Assembly: GCA_009760855.2 (NCBI GenBank)
Contig: WPIO01000195.1
Span: forward strand, 248,001-312,000
DNA from: Cristatella mucedo
Taxonomy: Eukaryota; Bryozoa; Phylactolaemata; Cristatellidae
DNA: 64,000 nucleotides
Direction of reading: 5' to 3'
Made by a program: the position numbers and the translations under genes. Below, in pieces: positions 11,527 to 22,786 of the stretch. The notes beneath the pieces are model-generated. The model made no database searches, was not told where the DNA came from, and saw only the letters and a list, made by a program, of their open reading frames with translations. Each line of letters begins with the position of its first letter. The first letter of the stretch is position 1.

Positions 11527-12751
11527 TGGACAAAGATCATCTGAGGTACCTCTGGAATATGGCGTACCTCAGGGCTCCGTGCTAGGTCCAGTTCTTTTCA
11601 CGGTTTATACTTTCCCTCTTGCTGATGTGATTGCCAAGCCCAATCTAGGCTTTCACTTCTATGCAGATGACACGCAATTGTACCTTTGCTGTGATCCCTC
11701 CCAGCCTTCGAGCACCTCAAATTCTCTCAACTCACTTGCTGCATGTATTGATGATATCCGCACATGGATGGCAGCAAGTTCTCTAAAACTAAATGACGAC
11801 AAAACTAACTTACTAGTTATAGGCAAACCCAGTGTGATTCACAAATTGGAAAGGCTGACGCTCAAAATTGGCTCTGCCAGCATATCTCCAGTTGAATCAG
11901 CTCGAAATCTAGGTGTCATATTCCAAAGCGATCTCTCGTTAGACGACCATATCAGCTCCACAGTCAAATCTTCCTATTTTCAGCTTCATAACATTGCTAA
12001 AATTCGGGCTTGTTTAGATAACGATACCACGTCCAAGTTGGTCCATGCATTCGTGACATCCCGTCTCGACTTCTGCAACTCACTGCTCGCTGGCCTACCA
12101 GCATGTGCGATCAGGCGATTGCAGCTGGTGCAAAACTCTGCAGCTAGGCTTGTCTGTCGTGAGCGTCGCAGTTGCCACATTACTCCACTTCTCGCCGACC
12201 TGCACTGGCTACCAGTCAAGCAACGGATTGAATTCAAGGTTTTGTCGCTCACTTTTAGGTCACTTCATTCTTTGGCTCCAGCCTATCTCTCAGATATATT
12301 CCCCCATCAGGCCAAGCATCGTACCACCCGCTTTTCGGAATCCAACAGTCTACAAATACCCCGTACAAGCATCAAATCCTTTGGAGACCGTGCATTTAGT
12401 TCGTATGCTCCCAAAGCCTGGAACTCCCTCCCGACTTGCGTCAGAACATCCCCTGACCTGACCACATTTAAAAACACACATATTTAGGACAGCATTTAGT
12501 GGGTCCCTGTGATTTGTCCTTGATGTGCTTATGCATGCTGACAATGTGCATGCTGCCACTAACCACATTTGCATGCTGACCCTGTGGATGTCACCCCTAA
12601 ACATGTTATTCATTTTTGTTTGTTCATCAAGCATGATTACTCACCATTCAATTGCATTTCCTTTTGCAACAAATGTAAAGCGCCTAGAGAGAAATTAAGT
12701 TCTCTGAGGGCGCTTTATCAAGTGAATTATTATTATTATTATTGTTATTAA
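11527..12751 (+). mobile_element. LINE-A (CR1/L2-like) 5'-truncated copy with open RT C-terminus
   Basis: Best-preserved LINE-A. One open frame (11579-12487, 302 codons) carries GSVLGPVLF, the catalytic FYADDTQLYL at 11657-11686, SLKLNDDKTNLLV, and the thumb and C-terminal landmarks [31 protein letters not shown] and FGDRAFSSYAPKAWNSLP. These are typical of CR1/L2 non-LTR reverse transcriptases that copy RNA onto nicked DNA. A roughly 250-bp 3' UTR, a terminal hairpin (AAAGCGCC...GGGCGCTTT) and an (ATT)n tail follow. The endonuclease and N-terminal RT are missing, so it is dead on arrival but young. Confidence 0.92.
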
Positions 12752-12865
12752 GCTGAAAATCCATACAACCCTGCAAACGAGCAAGAACTTGCGTGCATAC
12801 TTGCAAACTATTAAATATAGCAAAGAGCGAGTCAGCGTTCCACAGCAATGACAGCGACTGAGCAG

Positions 12866-13010
12866 AGCTGGTTTGGTTCAGTGGTTATGGTGCTCTCGCC
12901 CCGGGGACCAAGGCTGAGGTCGTGGGCTCGAGCCCCCCCCCCCCAGGCATGTGGGAAGCACCTGAATAGAGATTAAGCTCTCTTGGGGTGCTATACAAAT
13001 GAATTATGCT
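12866..13010 (+). mobile_element. SINE-A with expanded C-run
   Basis: GAGCTGGTTTGGTTCAGTGG head; the B box runs into a C-run (12936-12949); tail AAGCACCTGAATAGAGATTA...GGGGTGCTATACAA. The hairpin stem is kept through A:T replacing G:C on both sides (GCACC/GGTGC). Confidence 0.88.
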
Positions 13011-13196
13011 ATTTTTTTAGCAGCTGGCTATCTCAAACATGCTCCGCCGACCGCATGAAGCCAGGAAGTCAGTTCACTTCTGCACTTCCGCACGGCAGGA
13101 TCGTGTCTAGGCCGTGCATAGCGAAGCTTTCTCCTCTTCTCTTTGTAGAATCTGTTTTCGGTGGAAGCTTATTACGTGCAGGTATGTACATGTATA

Positions 13197-13197
<1 letters not shown>

Positions 13198-13231
<34 letters not shown>
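13198..13231. repeat. (TA)n microsatellite
   Basis: About 17 TA units. Confidence 0.97.
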
Positions 13232-13232
<1 letters not shown>

Positions 13233-13464
13233 TTTTTGTGTGTGTAAGGATAATAATAATGCATTTACTTAGCTCACTAAGTGAATCATATTTTACTTAT
13301 GCTGAAAAGGAAGCTTGTAGATCGGTTGGTCATAACGTGCACAGTTTTAGAACACAGACGCACAAAATAAATTCACAGACAGGACAGGCAGCGAAAAGGC
13401 TGTGAGCGTCGTGCAGGTTTTTGCTTCTTTTTCAATGTAATCAAATTAGCAGATGAGTGATGTC

Positions 13465-13840
13465 ATTCGGTGGTGAGTTCCTGGTTAAGGGACCATAGTA
13501 ACAGAAGGCGCGGTCTCCAGAGGACTTGAGGTTAGTTTAGGATGCAATCAAACGATCAGTCAGAAGAACCGGTGGTGCGGCTGGAGGAAGGATGAGACTA
13601 GTTCGGATAGGTCAAAGTCGAAGCAAAGACTGGAGGGACCTTAAGCTGCTTGACCGAATCTTGAAGTCGATACGCTGCTTGATTAGGACCCAGTGCAAAT
13701 TGTTAAGAGAGTGGTGCTAATACGGTGTAATGTAACAGTTTCGGCCTCCACGACAGACAAGCCTAGCTACCGATTTTTTCCACCAAATGTGAGTGTCTTA
13801 CTGCACAGGTAGAACTTACAAGTAGCGAGTTACAACAGTC
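13465..13840 (-). mobile_element. LINE-A decayed fragment
   Basis: Reverse strand retains recognisable stretches of the RT thumb and C-terminus (CTTGAAGTCGATACGCTGCT; ACGACAGACAAGCCTAGCTA), with many indels. Confidence 0.65.
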
Positions 13841-14496
13841 TGGACTCTACTCGGGATGCCATGACTACAGTGACCAGCTTGGCTACGGCGCCCTTACCTA
13901 AGGAAGACTTAATTTTTTGAAATATTTACTTCGATAAAAAGCAGGTAGACTTGTTATATAGGCCAGCATGCTAAAGCAAGCAAGACGATGACACTCAATC
14001 GGTTAGCAGGATCTTTGGCTAGCAACGTGCTCTGAATCGGGCACAGGTAAGCAGGTACACAGAAACAGAAAAGACAAGTTCTCAGGGAAAGCTGACCGGG
14101 GCAGGTGCGTCTTGATCTAGCTGATGCACAGTGCAGAATGCTCTCATTTTCGAGCCTACCTCTCCGCGTTCGCTGTCGACTAGGAACAATTTCATTTCCG
14201 CCGCTTGACTACTGATAGCACAGCTATGCTCGGGCAGCCAGCCAGAGCGCTCGAGTCGGCACTGCCTTCTTGTTCTGCGCTCCTTCTTTGCAGAAGCTGA
14301 AAAGTAGGCTACAGTTTGGCAGACAGTCGATCGATCGGCCGAAGGGTGGCTTTTGTCTTGAGCACGTCGCCTCCGAAACTGCAACTGAGCGTGTGAACAT
14401 CCCAACCCCGGACCAGGATAGAGGCAAACAGTCTCAATGGTAGGACTGTAAAGAGAGCTAGTGCATTCGCCAGAGGCTATGATATCTCAAAAGCGA
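13841..14496. other. no feature seen
   Basis: Minus-strand frames of up to 107 codons (14082-14405) have no recognisable domain. Confidence 0.45.
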
Positions 14497-14782
14497 TGAC
14501 CTTGCCTTTAGTTCGTAGGTTCCTAAAGCCTGGAACTCACTAACCGACGCGCCACAGCGCACCCTGACGACATTTAAAAAGAAGCTTAAACGCACCTGTT
14601 TATTACAGCATTTCGTAGGTGTTTGTGATTCGCCCTTCGCGTGCATGCACCTGCTTACACTACGCCAGCTGCTTGCGGACGTTACTACCAATCATTTGGT
14701 AATGCTTTCAATACAGCATCTATAAAGTGCCTAGAATGAGATTCAGTTCCCCGAGGGCGCTATAGAGATGTATTATTATTAT
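14497..14782 (+). mobile_element. LINE-A 3' end
   Basis: Starts at the RT C-terminus (TTAGTTCGTAGGTTCCTAAA, for FSS..PKAWNSL), then 3' UTR, hairpin and (ATT)n. Confidence 0.8.
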
Positions 14783-14794
14783 ACCCTGAGAATA

Positions 14795-14935
14795 CTAATA
14801 ATAATACAGTTATATATCGCCCTCATAGAACTGAATCTCTTTCTAGGCACTTTATGCATGCAGTAAAACAGGCATGATCAAGTGGTTAGTGGTAACATGC
14901 ACAATGTCAGCAACCATTACGTGGTTAGCATTCCG
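14795..14935 (-). mobile_element. LINE-A 3' end
   Basis: Minus-strand (ATT)n, hairpin CGCCCTCATAGAACTGAATC, and 3' UTR with the TGATCAAGTGGTTAGTGGTA subunit. It lies tail-to-tail with the preceding copy. Confidence 0.8.
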
Positions 14936-15094
14936 TCGCATCATAACCAGCCACACAAGAGCAGCTCGCTCAAGTCCAGTCTCAAGCACAGTCTTTGACC
15001 AATGAGCTGCCTTTGAGTAATATTGTTTCCCCCAAAATTCGGTCGCTGGAGCAACCTGATATACGTTGAACAACAGCAGCACAACGGTCTACTG

Positions 15095-15715
15095 TGCAAT
15101 CGCAGTTGCCACTGCAATCGGCCTGAGCAGGTGGCGACCTTACAGCTGGTGCAAAATACTGTTGCTAGGCTTGTCTGTCGTGAGCATAGCAGCTGCCGCA
15201 TCACACCACTTCTCGCCGACTTTCGCTGGCTCCCAATCATGCAGCTATCGACTTCAAGGTTCTGTCGCTCACTTTTAGGTTCCTCCATTCTCTGGCTCCA
15301 GCCTACCTATCAGAACTAATCCCCCACCAACCTAGACATCGTCCCAACCACTTTTCTGGCTCAAAGCGGTTAGCTACACCGTGAACTAGCCTCAGATCCT
15401 TTGGAGACCATGCCTTCAGTTCGTGGGCTCCCAAAGCCTGGAGCTTACTCCCGACTGAAGTCACGACATTACGTGATTAGGTGACATTTAAAAAAAAGCT
15501 AAAACGCTGCTGTTTCTAACAGTATTTGCTGGGTCCGCGTGACCTGACATTTTCGTGCTTATGCGTGCTGACATTGTGCATGTTACCCCTAACCATATTA
15601 TGCTTGTTGACAATGTGCACGCTACCACTCAGCATTTGAAAATGCTAACGATAGAGCATACTTGAAGTGCCAAGCAAGAGATTAAGTTCTCTGAGGGTTC
15701 TATATAAATGTATTA
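15095..15715 (+). mobile_element. LINE-A 3' copy
   Basis: RT thumb (LQLVQNTVARLVCREHSSCR, ITPLLADFRWLPI), decayed C-terminus, 3' UTR, hairpin and ATTA end. Several frameshifts. Confidence 0.85.
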
Positions 15716-15974
15716 GGATTCTTAGTATCATTGAAATCCTTGCTTAACAAGGGGATCTGTCGGCTGAAGGTCGTGCAACCTAACAGCGACTCCGGCTACA
15801 AGAAACAGCAACACCATGTTTTATTAGCTGAGTCCTACTGGTCTTGAGCCAGATGATGGGAGCATAACTTTTCTAACTTACCCATAGCCTTTCCAACCCA
15901 TGTACAACCTGATATTCACGGTAGCCTATTCGCACGCATTTCCGATAAGCCCACAAAACAATTGTTTACCTCAA

Positions 15975-16290
15975 TCTCGTAGGAGCTTCAAATCCTTTGG
16001 AGACCGAGCTTGTAGTTCGTATGCACCCAAAGCCTGGAACCCACTTCCAACTGGCGTCAAGAAATCCTCTGAATTGACTACATTTAAAAAATAAATAGTA
16101 ATAATAATAATGCACTTGATAAAGCGCCCTCAGAGAACTTAATCTCTCTTTAGGCGCTTTACATTTGCTGCAAAGGGAAATGCAATTTAATGGTGAGTAA
16201 AAGAAACTCACAGCGCATCTATTTATCACAGCCTTTAGTGGGTCCATGTGATTCATCCTTTGTGTACTTATGAGTGCTGACACATGCATA
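15975..16290 (+). mobile_element. LINE-A fragment split by a reversed tail
   Basis: Plus-strand RT C-terminus (SFKSFGDRACSSYAPKAWNP) to about 16097 resumes at about 16202 with 3' UTR sequence (TTAGTGGGTCCATGTGATTC). Confidence 0.75.
16098..16201 (-). mobile_element. solo reversed LINE-A tail inside LINE-A fragment
   Basis: (ATT)n, GCGCCCTCAGAGAACTTAAT, TAGGCGCTTTACATTTGC and some 3' UTR on the minus strand, interrupting the plus copy just after its A-rich TTTAAAAAA. Confidence 0.8.
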
Positions 16291-16415
16291 ATAATAATAC
16301 ACTTGATAAAGGATCCACAGAGAACTCAATCCCTTTCCAGGCACTTTACATTTGCTGCAAAGGAAGCGCGATCGACTGGTGAGTGGTATCATGCTTGATA
16401 AGCAAATACAATGAA
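16291..16415 (-). mobile_element. LINE-A 3' end fragment
   Basis: ATAATAATACACTTGATAAA, hairpin and the TGGTGAGTGGTATCATGCTT 3' UTR segment. Confidence 0.7.
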
Positions 16416-16439
16416 ATATATCGATAAAGCATCCTCAGA

Positions 16440-16562
16440 GGGACCTACAAGTGAGCGATAGAATCTTGAAGTCGATGCGTTGCTTGACTGGTAGCCAGTG
16501 CAGGTCGGCGAGAAGTGGTGTGATGTGGCAACTGTGACGTTCACAACAGACAAGCCTAGCTG
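16440..16562 (-). mobile_element. LINE-A RT thumb fragment
   Basis: Reverse strand encodes part of [15 protein letters not shown] (plus-strand CCAGTGCAGGTCGGCGAGAA). Confidence 0.65.
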
Positions 16563-16757
16563 ATGCATGATACCATTAGCCATATTTGTATGCTGACTCT
16601 GTGCATGCCACCTCGAACCATGTTATGCTAGTTGTCATTGTGCATGCTACCACTAACCACTCAGTCTTGCTTCCTTTGCAGCAAATGCAGAGTGCCTAGG
16701 AGAGATTGACTTCTCCGAGGCCGCTATAATAAATGCATTATTATTAATTTTATTATA
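16563..16757 (+). mobile_element. LINE-A 3' UTR and tail
   Basis: GCATGATACCATTAGCCATA, repeated TGTGCATGC subunits, hairpin GTGCCTAGGAGAGATTGACT and (ATT)n. Confidence 0.75.
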
Positions 16758-18317
16758 ACTGCATGAAATCGGTCTTAGCGCTAGGGGGTAAAGTGCTTAG
16801 CGACCCGAACGATCTTGGGCGGAGTTCGGCAGCAGGCAAATCTTTCTTGGCTGTATGCAAGCAGTGAAATCGGCACGGGGTCTCCTGCCGCTATGTAAAG
16901 GACGATGCCAAATCAGCTGCTCTGTACCTATTGGGGCTCTTCGGTATGTGAGTCCTATTTATGCACGACCTCAGGAATAAAGACCACCAGTCGCACCGAG
17001 CCTAATTTAGAGGTCCTTCCTTGATCCTAATATCACACAAATTCTGCCATTTTTGGGGCTCAAGCTATCAGGACCAAGGACGTGCCCTAGCTAGGAAGCT
17101 TGTTGGAATCGGTGCTTTGCGGAACCATGTTTTGGTCAAGTCTTGTGGAAGCGATAGCCAAACGGCCGGCAGACTATTGTGAAGAGCTGTCTCGAGTGAA
17201 GGGCGTGAGCGACGCCGCGCCACCCTCCCCCAGCCTGCCATCCTGCTCATCCGGGTGTGGCCTCAGTGGAGCGGTGCGTAACCCTAGGGGGGGGGGGGTG
17301 ATAGGATGCGCCGGATCGGCTCGACGATCGGAATTGCAAGGTGGTAGCTATCTTAAATGTGAATGACAGCGCCTCCGCTTAATTCCTTTTCGTGCTGCCA
17401 TAACTAAAGAAGTCTTTGGGCCGTTAGAATTTTGGCGCACGTGCTTGCGAGACTGCAGTGCTGCTGCACCAGCGTCCAGCTACGTGCGGAGCACAGCGAA
17501 AGAATATAGGTCTTTACGAATTTTCATTCTATTACTGAGACACTAGTTGTTTCGGTAGTTGATGCGAAGCGAAGAGAGTGCAGGTGCGAGCCAAGCTGGA
17601 ACATTACTAGAACTAGCGAAATGCGTCTGTCCTCGGATACCCACGAGCGTAATAGATGCGCGACTGCGGTTAAAATCACCCCATCAATCATTGAGTTCCG
17701 GTGCCATGACGAGTTCAGGTGGGTTTACGGGTGGGACGGCTCGGATAGGTGGGCTATATCGCTCGCGAATAGATCGAGACCTCAGGGTGACGCGTGAACA
17801 AAATCTTAAGGTTAATTGTCTTATTGCACACGGCTCAGCCAATTAAGTGCACGACGACAAATCGCTGCATTCCTCAATTTAATTACCTATGTATCTGTGC
17901 GTATCTTTTGCTTGAAAAGAACGGCTTAAAACTAGCTATATGTATTTGGTCCACTATTTTTGAGATCAAATTTCGCAGCTTCTTTTGATATTCACGATGC
18001 TCTTTCATAATGTTGACTAAATGCCTTTGAAGATCTTGCTAATTGGGAAGATGACAATACAAAAGTTGGATCTCTTAAATTTCAAAGGGTATTACAAGTA
18101 TGGTATATTTGCCGGTGAGCTGCAGCGAAAAATATTGATGGCCAGATCTCCTCCATCATTCAAGGCTAAAGCTACATTTAAGCGATCCGTCATTTTTAAT
18201 GACAGTTCCTAAAAATAGTAACATAATTATCTCATTATTTGATTATACGTATCCCAGCTTTTGACCGGCAGGCCGGATCACATCGACATGTGCCTCGTCG
18301 TCATATTCCGCAAGGTG
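16758..18317. other. mostly unique sequence, no gene seen
   Basis: A tRNA-like word (GGTCTTAGCGCTAGGGGGTA, 16772) may be a SINE scrap; a G-run lies at 17286-17296. The part from 17800 is AT-rich. Confidence 0.4.
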
Positions 18318-18447
18318 GATTATGTATTGCCGTCTGTAACTCCACGAAGCCACAAATACTGTGTAGGTGTTACGCACGAGAGTTTTGTATAGCCCACTCA
18401 CAGCCTAAGCGGCTTTCGGTACGCATTCGGTAGCCAGCAGAAGATAA
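18318..18447 (-). mobile_element. LINE-B 3' terminal fragment
   Basis: GTCTGTAACTCCACGAAGCC, TGTTACGCACGAGAGTTTTG and GCGGCTTTCGGTACGCATTC. Confidence 0.8.
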
Positions 18448-18665
18448 ATAGCCGCCGAGCTCGCCCTCTCTCTCTCTTAATTGGCTAACGCAAGTCAGCT
18501 GGGTGGCAGGTTAAGCGTTCTGTGTGGACTTCAGGGAAGGGGGCAGCTCAAAGGGAAATTAGCTCAGGCAAAGTCGGCGAAGGGAATGCTGGGACGAACT
18601 CCTCGGATCCAAGTGCTACCGTAGTCGTCAGCTCACATCTCGCGGCGGTTCGTGGTCGAATGTAC

Positions 18666-19352
18666 ATAATAATAGTAATAATAATAATGCACTTGATAAA
18701 GCGCCCTCACAGAACTCAATCTCTTCCTAGGCGCTTTACATTTACTGCAAAGGGAAACGCGATTGAATCGTGTGTAATATCATGCTTGATAAACAGCATG
18801 AACAACGTGGTTAGGAGTGACATGCACAGGGTCAGCATGCAAATGTGGTTAGTGGCAGCATGCACAGTGGCAGCACACATAAGCACATCAAGGACGAATC
18901 ACAGGGACCCACCAAATGCTGTCCTAAATAGGTGTGTTTTTAAGCTATTTTTAAATGTGGTCAGGTCAGGGGATGTTCTGACGCAAGTCGGGAGGTAGTT
19001 CCAGGCTTTGGGAGCATACGAACTAAATGCACGGTCTCCAAAGGATTTGAGGTTTGTACGAAGTATTGGTAAACTGTTGGATTCCGAAAAGTGGGTGGTA
19101 CGATGCTTGGCCTGATGGGGGAGTATATCTGAGAGATAGGCTGGAGCCAAAGAATGAAGTGACCTAAAAGTGAGCGACAAAACCTTGAAGTCGATCCGTT
19201 GCTAGACTGGGAGCCAGTGCAGGTCGGCGAGAAGTGGAGTAATGTGGCAACTGCGATGCTCACGACAGACAAGCCTAGCTGCAGAGTTTTGCACCTGCTG
19301 TAATCGACTGATTGCACATGCCGGTAGGCCAGCAAGCAGCGAGTTACAGAAG
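18666..19352 (-). mobile_element. LINE-A 3' copy
   Basis: (ATT)n tail, hairpin, 3' UTR, then reverse-strand RT C-terminus (FGDRAFSSYAPKAWNYLPTC) and thumb ([20 protein letters not shown]). Truncated at the FCNSLLAGLP codons, where a (ATGC/ATGT)n tract begins. Few frame breaks, so fairly young. Confidence 0.88.
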
Positions 19353-19427
19353 ATGTATGTATGTGTGCATGCATGCATGTATGCATGCATGCATGCATGC
19401 ATGTATGTATATATGTATGTATGTCTC
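19353..19427. repeat. (ATGC/ATGT)n microsatellite
   Basis: Mixed 4-bp units beginning exactly at the truncated 5' end of the minus-strand LINE-A. Confidence 0.95.
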
Positions 19428-20025
19428 AAATTCTTCTACATGATATGCTCGTCATGTGCTGTAAGTCAGAGACACTGGGTCGGCCGTCCACCTTCCTACC
19501 GCCAGCTGCAGTGGCCGACCGCAAGTTTCAGCACCTACCTAGACCCAACCAAGCGAGCTCGGAACAACCAACAGCCTATGCCTGCTTGCCGGTGCCTGTG
19601 CTTCGATGCGTCCTGAGCGGCTGGCACAGCTCTGCAGTCAAGGTCACATTTACCCGCTTGTCTGTGGATGCTGGGGCGTCTTTTCCGAAGCGCCCAGTTC
19701 CTGGCGTAGCGACGGCTCCGAGGCCTCCGATTGTCGCCTCTCGATGGAGCTGCGCCTGTGCTTGCTTCCCTCCCATCTGCGAACAGCGAGCTCTCGTATT
19801 CTCGTACGAGTCTCTCAGCCTGCCCGGCCGTCCTCGTCCATCGGCTTCCGCTCAGCTCGCACTCGTAGGCACAAACTTCCCACTCTCGCGGAGGCAGACG
19901 ATCGCGCCTACTCTTTCTCTCTTACTCCCCTTGTCTGAGCTCGCTCTCTAACTCGCCCTCGAGCGCCCGCGTCCCTCTCTCTCTCCCAATAAATCACTCC
20001 TGGCTCTCCCGTCTTCTCGTGTTCT
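19428..20025. other. GC-rich sequence, no gene seen
   Basis: Open frames in two registers over 19361-19951 have arginine-, serine- and proline-rich translations without a domain. Confidence 0.4.
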
Positions 20026-20222
<197 letters not shown>

Positions 20223-20242
20223 ACTCACAATGGGGGGTTTAT

Positions 20243-20325
20243 AATAATATAATAATATTAAGAATGCATTTGATATAGCGCCCTCAGAGAGCTCAATCTC
20301 TTTCTGGGCACTTTACATTTGCTGA
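20243..20325 (-). mobile_element. solo LINE-A tail
   Basis: AATATTAAGAATGCATTTGA, AGCGCCCTCAGAGAGCTCAA and CTGGGCACTTTACATTTGC; hairpin only. Confidence 0.75.
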
Positions 20326-20640
20326 TCGCATAGACTTTAGTAAATAGCCGTTTGAGTATTGGCGCCTTGTACACCGAAGGCGAGGTAATCGGCCTCCCCG
20401 CCCCGGATGAAACTTTCGCGGCCGGTGGGGGGTGGTGGTGGGTGGTAGCGCACCCCGTAGGCTAGCTACGCTCCCACCTGGGGATATTGTTTGCAAACGC
20501 GCTATATGGCCTGATATCCTTACGTCATGAACGCAGCTCTCGGCTAGTCCTTGCCGATGGTAGAAAAGGTTGCCAGCCAGGCTCTGAGCGATAGACAGCC
20601 GAGACTATCGCGGCCTGCGAGCAGGCAAGTTGGCAATCGA

Positions 20641-20682
20641 GCGCACTTAGTAAGCTTATGTATGTAGCGCACTTAATAAGCT

Positions 20683-20713
<31 letters not shown>

Positions 20714-20728
20714 CGCACTTACTAAGCT
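20641..20728. repeat. triplicated GCGCACTTA.TAAGCTTAT unit with internal (TA)n
   Basis: Starts at 20641, 20667 and 20713; (TA)n at 20684-20708 has grown inside the second unit. Confidence 0.8.
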
Positions 20729-21696
20729 CGAGGCGGCGACGGCGCTCCCAGCGCTTGGAAGACGAGAGCGAGAGCTAGTTCGCCGATTCGAAGTGCCCTC
20801 CTAACCCCCACCGCCCCGCTACCCCCTCGGAGCGCCTCTTACGAATGATCGGTGCGATGTGCGCTTGTCTGTCTCTAATCGGTCTGTATCGCTGAAGGAA
20901 GCGTCCGAAGGGGCAGAGCGTGGACGAAATCGCTCCGGGCGCCTGCAGGGCGTCGACGGAATCGCTGTGGCGATTGCGCCCGCAGGAGCAGCCCACGTCC
21001 GCAGGAGCAGCTAGTGGGAACCGACGTCGATAGCCGCAAGCGCCGATAGCGACCGCCTCGGACCGTCCCGGACTCAGTCTCGCGAGCCGTGGCATTCTCG
21101 ACGGAGCTGGGCTGCTCTTCCGCCTGCTGGGTCGGGTGGGGGCCGGGGCGGGACCAGGAATGTTCAAGAGGGATCGCTCAAAAGAGGGTAGCGAATGAAA
21201 ATGCTATGGATAATAATAAGGCGATGAAGAAAGTACTCAGAATCCAGTGCGGTGAGGAGACAGAACTCGTTCGATCGACAATAAAAAATTACTAATGCGT
21301 TACAGCTTCCCTATGATTAAAGAACGAGACCTTATCAAAGGAGGCCTTCGGCTTGCCCCTTACGTAATCGGGTAGTCGGAGCAAAACTATAAATTCAGAT
21401 AATATCGGCGCGAGTTTCTCTATCCGGAACGCAACGGCGCTCGAGCGAGAGCTCACGAGTCCGCCGTCCGAGGCGTCCGAGATCAAATATCGAAGATCAA
21501 ACGCAGGCAGGGGGTAGATGCAAGCTCAGATGATGCAGTGAGCTCTCGCAGCTTGAGGCTAAGCTCTGTGCAGCCGGCAAGAAAAGAAATGGCCGGAGGA
21601 GCGGAAAGAAATCCGGCGCGACAAAATCCGCACACTCTCACTCCAATTCGTTACCGGACCGGTGGTTGCAAACGCGTCCCTACCGTTCTGCTTTGG
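20729..21696. other. CpG-rich sequence, no gene recognised
   Basis: A minus-strand frame of 130 codons (20775-21167) is compositionally biased and unrecognised. A noncoding exon or an upstream promoter is possible but unsupported. Confidence 0.35.
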
Positions 21697-21837
21697 CGAG
21701 CTGGTTTGGCCCAGTGGTCAAGGTGCTCGCCCTGACCGTGGCCTAGCCGAGGTCGCGGGCTCGAGCCCCGAGGCATACGTGAAGCGCCTGAATGGAGATT
21801 AAGTTCTCTTAGGGCACTATATAAATTAATTGTATGT
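21697..21837 (+). mobile_element. SINE-A, full length
   Basis: GAGCTGGTTTGGCCCAGTGG head, GGGCTCGAGCCCCG B box, AAGCGCCTGAATGGAGATTA and TTCTCTTAGGGCACTATATA tail. Confidence 0.9.
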
Positions 21838-22017
21838 ATCTGCGGGTCTGCTATGCGCTGCTGTTTCGTTCGTACGTACTGGCGTCCCCTTGCCGCGTCC
21901 GCACGCGCGCGCGGGCGCCTCCGCCGAGCCCGCCTTCGGAGTCGACGCAGAAGCCTTCCTCGGACCGCCGCCGCGGATGCCAGCTTCTAAGCTGCGCCGC
22001 CTGTTGCCCCGGCTGAC

Positions 22018-22077
22018 TTATGAAAAAAAAGGATCGAATAGAGATTCTCGTTGGGCGCTACGCAAATATATTATATA
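22018..22077 (+). mobile_element. SINE-A tail remnant
   Basis: GGATCGAATAGAGATTCTCG then TTGGGCGCTACGCAAATATA: decayed SINE-A end. Confidence 0.5.
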
Positions 22078-22324
22078 CAGGAGCTGCGCACGAATGCCTA
22101 AGCCGGGCGCGCGCGGCAGCAGACAGCATTTACAAGCGTTCTGACACCTCGGTTTAGGTGGGGCTACGGCAGCTTTTGTTTTTATTTTAGCTTGGTTTAT
22201 ATCAAGTTAGCTAGCGGATATCTGAGCCTCGCTCCCGTATTGCCAACGGCAGCAGTCTTCTAACCTTCAGAGACCTTAACGGGCATACTAATCGACGTAC
22301 CCTCTTGAGTAAAACGTATATCCA

Positions 22325-22379
22325 TCCATTGTGTGCTTATGCGTGCTGACGCTGTCCGCGCTATCGCTAACCGTACCGA
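22325..22379 (+). mobile_element. LINE-A 3' UTR scrap
   Basis: TGTGTGCTTATGCGTGCTGA and GCTATCGCTAACC match the LINE-A 3' UTR; it ends where the dispersed repeat at 22380 starts. Confidence 0.5.
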
Positions 22380-22645
22380 CAGTGGCAGAGCCAGGGGCAG
22401 GGGCAGAGGCTAGGGCTTCTCCCTTATTCCCACGGTCCCCGATCGTTACCGGCGTGGGCATTGTTACTTATTTCTACTCGATGAACAACTGCCGAGTTCG
22501 TGCCGAATAAATGTTATGACTTTGCGCTATAACTTTTCATTATTGTGGGTCTAGCCTCGCCTACGTTAGAATCTTGCTGAACTTGGCCTACAAAGAAAAT
22601 TTGCTGGTATTGGCCCCCTAAACGGAAACCCTGACTCCGGCAATG
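22380..22645. repeat. dispersed repeat D, copy 1 (possible hAT-like MITE)
   Basis: Shares the block ACTCGATGAACAACTGCCGA...AATAAATG...TGCGCTATAA with 25225-25480. The ends CAGTGGCAGAGCCAGGG and CCCTGACTCCGGCAATG are roughly inverted, like hAT terminal repeats, but no target duplication is seen. Confidence 0.5.
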
Positions 22646-22713
22646 TCATATTGGCTGGCACCGACATTACAGCATATGTTACTACTAGTTACATATGGTG
22701 TGATGTCGATGCG

Positions 22714-22716
<3 letters not shown>

Positions 22717-22761
<45 letters not shown>

Positions 22762-22785
22762 GTATATATATGTATGTATATATAT
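22717..22785. repeat. (TA)n/(TATG)n microsatellite next to palindrome
   Basis: TA units grading into TATATG; ends two bases before the palindrome's left arm. Confidence 0.95.
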
Positions 22786-22786
22786 T

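Noticed and set aside
11986-12252. Minus-strand frames opposite LINE-A RT (also 6556-6993, 15023-15319, 44621-44956)
   Set aside because: They are antisense shadows of the LINE-A RT, which is coded on the other strand; only 6556-6720 minus is a true LINE fragment.
20775-21167. 130-codon minus-strand frame
   Set aside because: Pro/Arg/Ser-rich from CpG composition, no domain, no supporting splice or promoter pattern.
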